From: JBEVNX01 sp040507895
GTDB taxonomy: Bacteria; Desulfobacterota; Binatia; JACPRU01
Direction: 5' to 3'
Length of the DNA: 8,082 nucleotides
NCBI GenBank assembly: GCA_040507895.1
Contig: JBEVNX010000182.1
Coordinates: forward strand, 1-8,082
Shown: one piece after another, positions 5,801 to 8,082 of the stretch
How positions within the stretch are numbered: position 1 is the stretch's first letter
Layout of the letters: each line of letters opens with the position of its first letter
Made by a program: the position numbers and the translations under genes
The notes under the pieces: generated by a model
Seen by the model: the letters and a program-made list of their open reading frames with translations, nothing else
The model's database searches: none
Told to the model about the DNA's origin: nothing

Positions 5801-8082
5801 GCAGATTTCCACCGACAATCTCATCGTCCACCAGGAAAAGGCCGCCCTCTATCGCCTCGGCATGTGGCTCATCGACCATCGCAAAATGGTGGCGCTGGTC
5901 ACCTATGCCTTCACGGCCGTGATGCTCTACTTCACGTTCCGGATGGAGATGTTCACGGAGTTCACTGATCTCCTGCCGTATCGGCATCCCTTCGTCCAGG
6001 TGCACACCAAGTTCGCCAACCAGTTCGGCGGCGCGAACAACATCAACATCATGATCGAGGTCAAGAATGGGACCGTCTTCAATCAGGATACCTTGACCAA
6101 GATCTTCAAGATGACGCAGATCATCGACACCCTGCCGGGTATCAACCACGACCAGATCGACTCGATCGGCCACCGATCGACGCGGTATCTGAAGATGGTC
6201 GGCGGCTCGATCGCCACGCCCCCGGTGATGCGCCGCGCGCCGGCGACGCAGCGTGACGTCGACGAGATCCGCGACATCGTCCACTACTCGGAGAGCCTCC
6301 ACGGCATCCTGGTGTCGCTCGACGACAAGGCCGCGCTGCTCCGCGCCAACTTCTTCGAAGGGCGGGTGAACTATCGCCAGCTCTTCTACGACGTCAACAA
6401 CCAGATCATCACGCCGTTCCAGGACGACAACACGGTGATCTGGATCGCCGGCGAGCCGCGCCTCTACGGATGGATTTATCACTACACGTCGGAGGTCTGG
6501 TACATCTTCGCCGGCTGCACGATCTTCATGTGGATCCTGCTCTACGCCTACTTCCACGACTGGCGCGGTGCGCTGCGTCCGACGCTCACGGGCGTGATGT
6601 CGGCGATCTGGGGCCTCGGCGTCGTGCAGTTGATCGGCTTCCCGATGGACCCGCTTTCGCTGGTGATCCCGTTCTTCGTCACCGCGCGCTCGGTCAGCCA
6701 CTCCGTGCAGATGCACGACCGCTACTACGAGGAGTACCACCGCCACAACTGGAACAAGACGCAGGCGATCGTCGCGGCGTTCGCCGAGCTGTTCGAGCCC
6801 ACGCTCTCGGGCATCGTCACCGACGCGCTCGGCATGCTGGTGATCGTGCTGATCCCGGTGGTGATCCTGCAGCGCATTGCGATCTCCGCCTCGATCTGGG
6901 TGGCGGCGATCGTCATCTCCGAGCTCGTGCTGAACCCGATCATCTACTATTACCTGAAGGCCCCGGAGAAGGAGAACGTCCTCAAGCGTGAGGAGGGACC
7001 GTTCCAGCGCTTCGTAACCTGGTGGAGCCACATCGTCGTCGGCCCGACGGCCCGCTGGGTAATGGTTGGCATCTGGGTCAGCGCGTTCGCTCTCGCGTTC
7101 ACGCAGCTCCAGCACATAACGATCGGCGACGCGACGGCATCCACGCCGCTCCTGCAGCCCGAGTCGCCGTACAACCAGGCGCACACGCGCATTCAGCAGT
7201 TCTTCGGCGGCGTCGAGCCGCTGATCATCGTGGTCGAGGGCAAGGAGAAGGGCGTCCTCAAGGATCCCGAGGCCGTGGACGCCATGGAGTCCTTCCAGCG
7301 CTTCGTCGACAGCGATCCGGAGGTAGGTTACAGCTTCTCGCTCGCCGACATCGTCAAGTCGATCAACATGGTCTTCTTCGACACGCAGCCGCGCTGGGGC
7401 GTGATCCCGGAGGACACCGGGCGAATCGCCAACCTGTTCTTCTTCTATTTCGCCGGCGCGCCGCCGTCGGAGACCTCGAAGTACCTTGACCCGTCGTACA
7501 CGATGGCGCACGTCACGTTCTTCTGCCGTAACCACCAGGGCGACACCGTGGCGCGCATCATCGAGCGCTGCCGAGAGTACGTGCAGAAGTTCCCGAGCAA
7601 CAAGGTCGACTTCCGGCTGGCGGGTGGGCTGATCGGCGTCACGGCGGCGGCCAACGAGGAGATCCTCAAGAACGACATCTTGATGAACATCCTCGGCTTC
7701 GGGACCATCTTCTTCGTCCTGCTGTTCACTTACCGCTCGTTCGTGGCGGGTATCATCATGTTGATCCCGCTCTTCCTCGCCAACGGCGTGATCAACGCCT
7801 ACATCGGCTTCCGCAACCTGGGCATCAACCTCCAGTCGCTCCCGGTGGTGACGGTCGGCGTCGGATTCGGCATCGACTACGGCCTCTACATCGTCAGCCG
7901 CGCCATCGAGGAGTATCGCGACCACCTCGATTTCGTGAAGGCCGTGCAGCGCGGGGTGCAAACCGCCGGGAAGGCTGTGGCGTTCACCGCCGTGTCGCTG
8001 GCTGTTTCGACCCTCGCCTGGGTGTTCTCCAACATCCGTTTCAACTCGGAGATGGGGTTCCTGCTCTTCCTCTGGATGACGA
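5793..8082 (+). CDS. RND/MMPL-family transporter, 3' end beyond window (partial)
   Basis: The frame opens at ATG 5793, 10 nt after GGGAG, overlaps the YCF48-like gene by 8 bp, and stays open to the window edge. That gives 763 codons of a protein likely near 800 residues; only the last membrane segments seem missing. The architecture is a duplicated MMPL/SSD type. The first TM is at about 32-52, followed by a periplasmic domain that begins FTDLLPYRHPFVQVH and contains FANQFGGANNINIMIEV. TMs 2-6 lie at about 228-390, then a linker, a TM near 420-440, and a second periplasmic domain (FGGVEPLIIVVEG). The second membrane block starts near 630. It contains the RND/MMPL signature VGVGFGIDYGLY, with Asp695-Tyr696 as the predicted proton-relay pair. 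The equivalent place in the first half reads ARSVSHSVQM, with Ser302-His303 instead of Asp-Tyr. Relatives export lipids or hydrophobic compounds using the proton-motive force; the substrate here is unknown. No membrane-fusion protein or outer-membrane channel gene is visible in the window. Confidence 0.92.
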   Translation, partial: MAEQISTDNLIVHQEKAALYRLGMWLIDHRKMVALVTYAFTAVMLYFTFRMEMFTEFTDLLPYRHPFVQVHTKFANQFGGANNINIMIEVKNGTVFNQDTLTKIFKMTQIIDTLPGINHDQIDSIGHRSTRYLKMVGGSIATPPVMRRAPATQRDVDEIRDIVHYSESLHGILVSLDDKAALLRANFFEGRVNYRQLFYDVNNQIITPFQDDNTVIWIAGEPRLYGWIYHYTSEVWYIFAGCTIFMWILLYAYFHDWRGALRPTLTGVMSAIWGLGVVQLIGFPMDPLSLVIPFFVTARSVSHSVQMHDRYYEEYHRHNWNKTQAIVAAFAELFEPTLSGIVTDALGMLVIVLIPVVILQRIAISASIWVAAIVISELVLNPIIYYYLKAPEKENVLKREEGPFQRFVTWWSHIVVGPTARWVMVGIWVSAFALAFTQLQHITIGDATASTPLLQPESPYNQAHTRIQQFFGGVEPLIIVVEGKEKGVLKDPEAVDAMESFQRFVDSDPEVGYSFSLADIVKSINMVFFDTQPRWGVIPEDTGRIANLFFFYFAGAPPSETSKYLDPSYTMAHVTFFCRNHQGDTVARIIERCREYVQKFPSNKVDFRLAGGLIGVTAAANEEILKNDILMNILGFGTIFFVLLFTYRSFVAGIIMLIPLFLANGVINAYIGFRNLGINLQSLPVVTVGVGFGIDYGLYIVSRAIEEYRDHLDFVKAVQRGVQTAGKAVAFTAVSLAVSTLAWVFSNIRFNSEMGFLLFLWMT

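Noticed and set aside
5679..7961. A 760-codon open frame on the minus strand opposite the RND transporter
   Set aside because: The plus-strand frame encodes a clear RND/MMPL protein. The antisense translation is dominated by Asp, Glu, Arg, Val and His, as expected of the mirror of GC-rich codons, and it has no recognisable domain.

Overview
This is a high-GC window (roughly two thirds G+C by eye) with strong codon bias, GGAGG-type ribosome binding sites and short intergenic gaps. It looks like a Gram-negative bacterium: it encodes an RND/MMPL-family inner-membrane transporter, a probable lipoprotein and secreted beta-propellers. High-GC soil or sediment lineages (Proteobacteria, Myxococcota or Binatota-like) would fit, but nothing in the window fixes the taxon. 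No mobile element, CRISPR array, tRNA or rRNA was seen.

Layout. (1) Bases 1-324, plus strand: the last codons of an unidentified gene, then a small exported helix-hairpin-helix protein whose hairpin glycines are replaced. (2) Bases 335-790, minus strand: a complete DUF3237 (UPF0311) protein, convergent with the HhH gene and divergent from the next block. (3) Bases 950-4220, plus strand: an exported PD40/TolB-like beta-propeller, a six-TM NarL-type histidine kinase with no extracytoplasmic sensor domain, and a LuxR/NarL-type response regulator that overlaps the kinase by 26 bp. A perfect 14-bp palindrome lies between the propeller and kinase genes. (4) Bases 4221-4705: a 485-bp gap with no convincing gene, holding one candidate promoter. 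(5) Bases 4706-8082, plus strand: a YCF48-like (BNR/Hcf136-type) propeller with a probable lipoprotein signal, overlapping by 8 bp an RND/MMPL transporter that runs off the window end.

How the genes may work together. The kinase and response regulator form an obvious two-component system. The exported propeller just upstream could be its periplasmic accessory, because the kinase itself has almost nothing outside the membrane. The YCF48-like protein and the transporter are translationally coupled and probably form one envelope export or lipid-handling unit. Whether the two-component system controls that unit is unknown; the order of genes only makes it plausible. Most of the window consists of recognisable families. 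The less ordinary points are the degenerate HhH hairpins, the missing HDxxxQ glutamine in the kinase, the loss of the relay aspartate in one half of the transporter, and the palindrome in front of the kinase.
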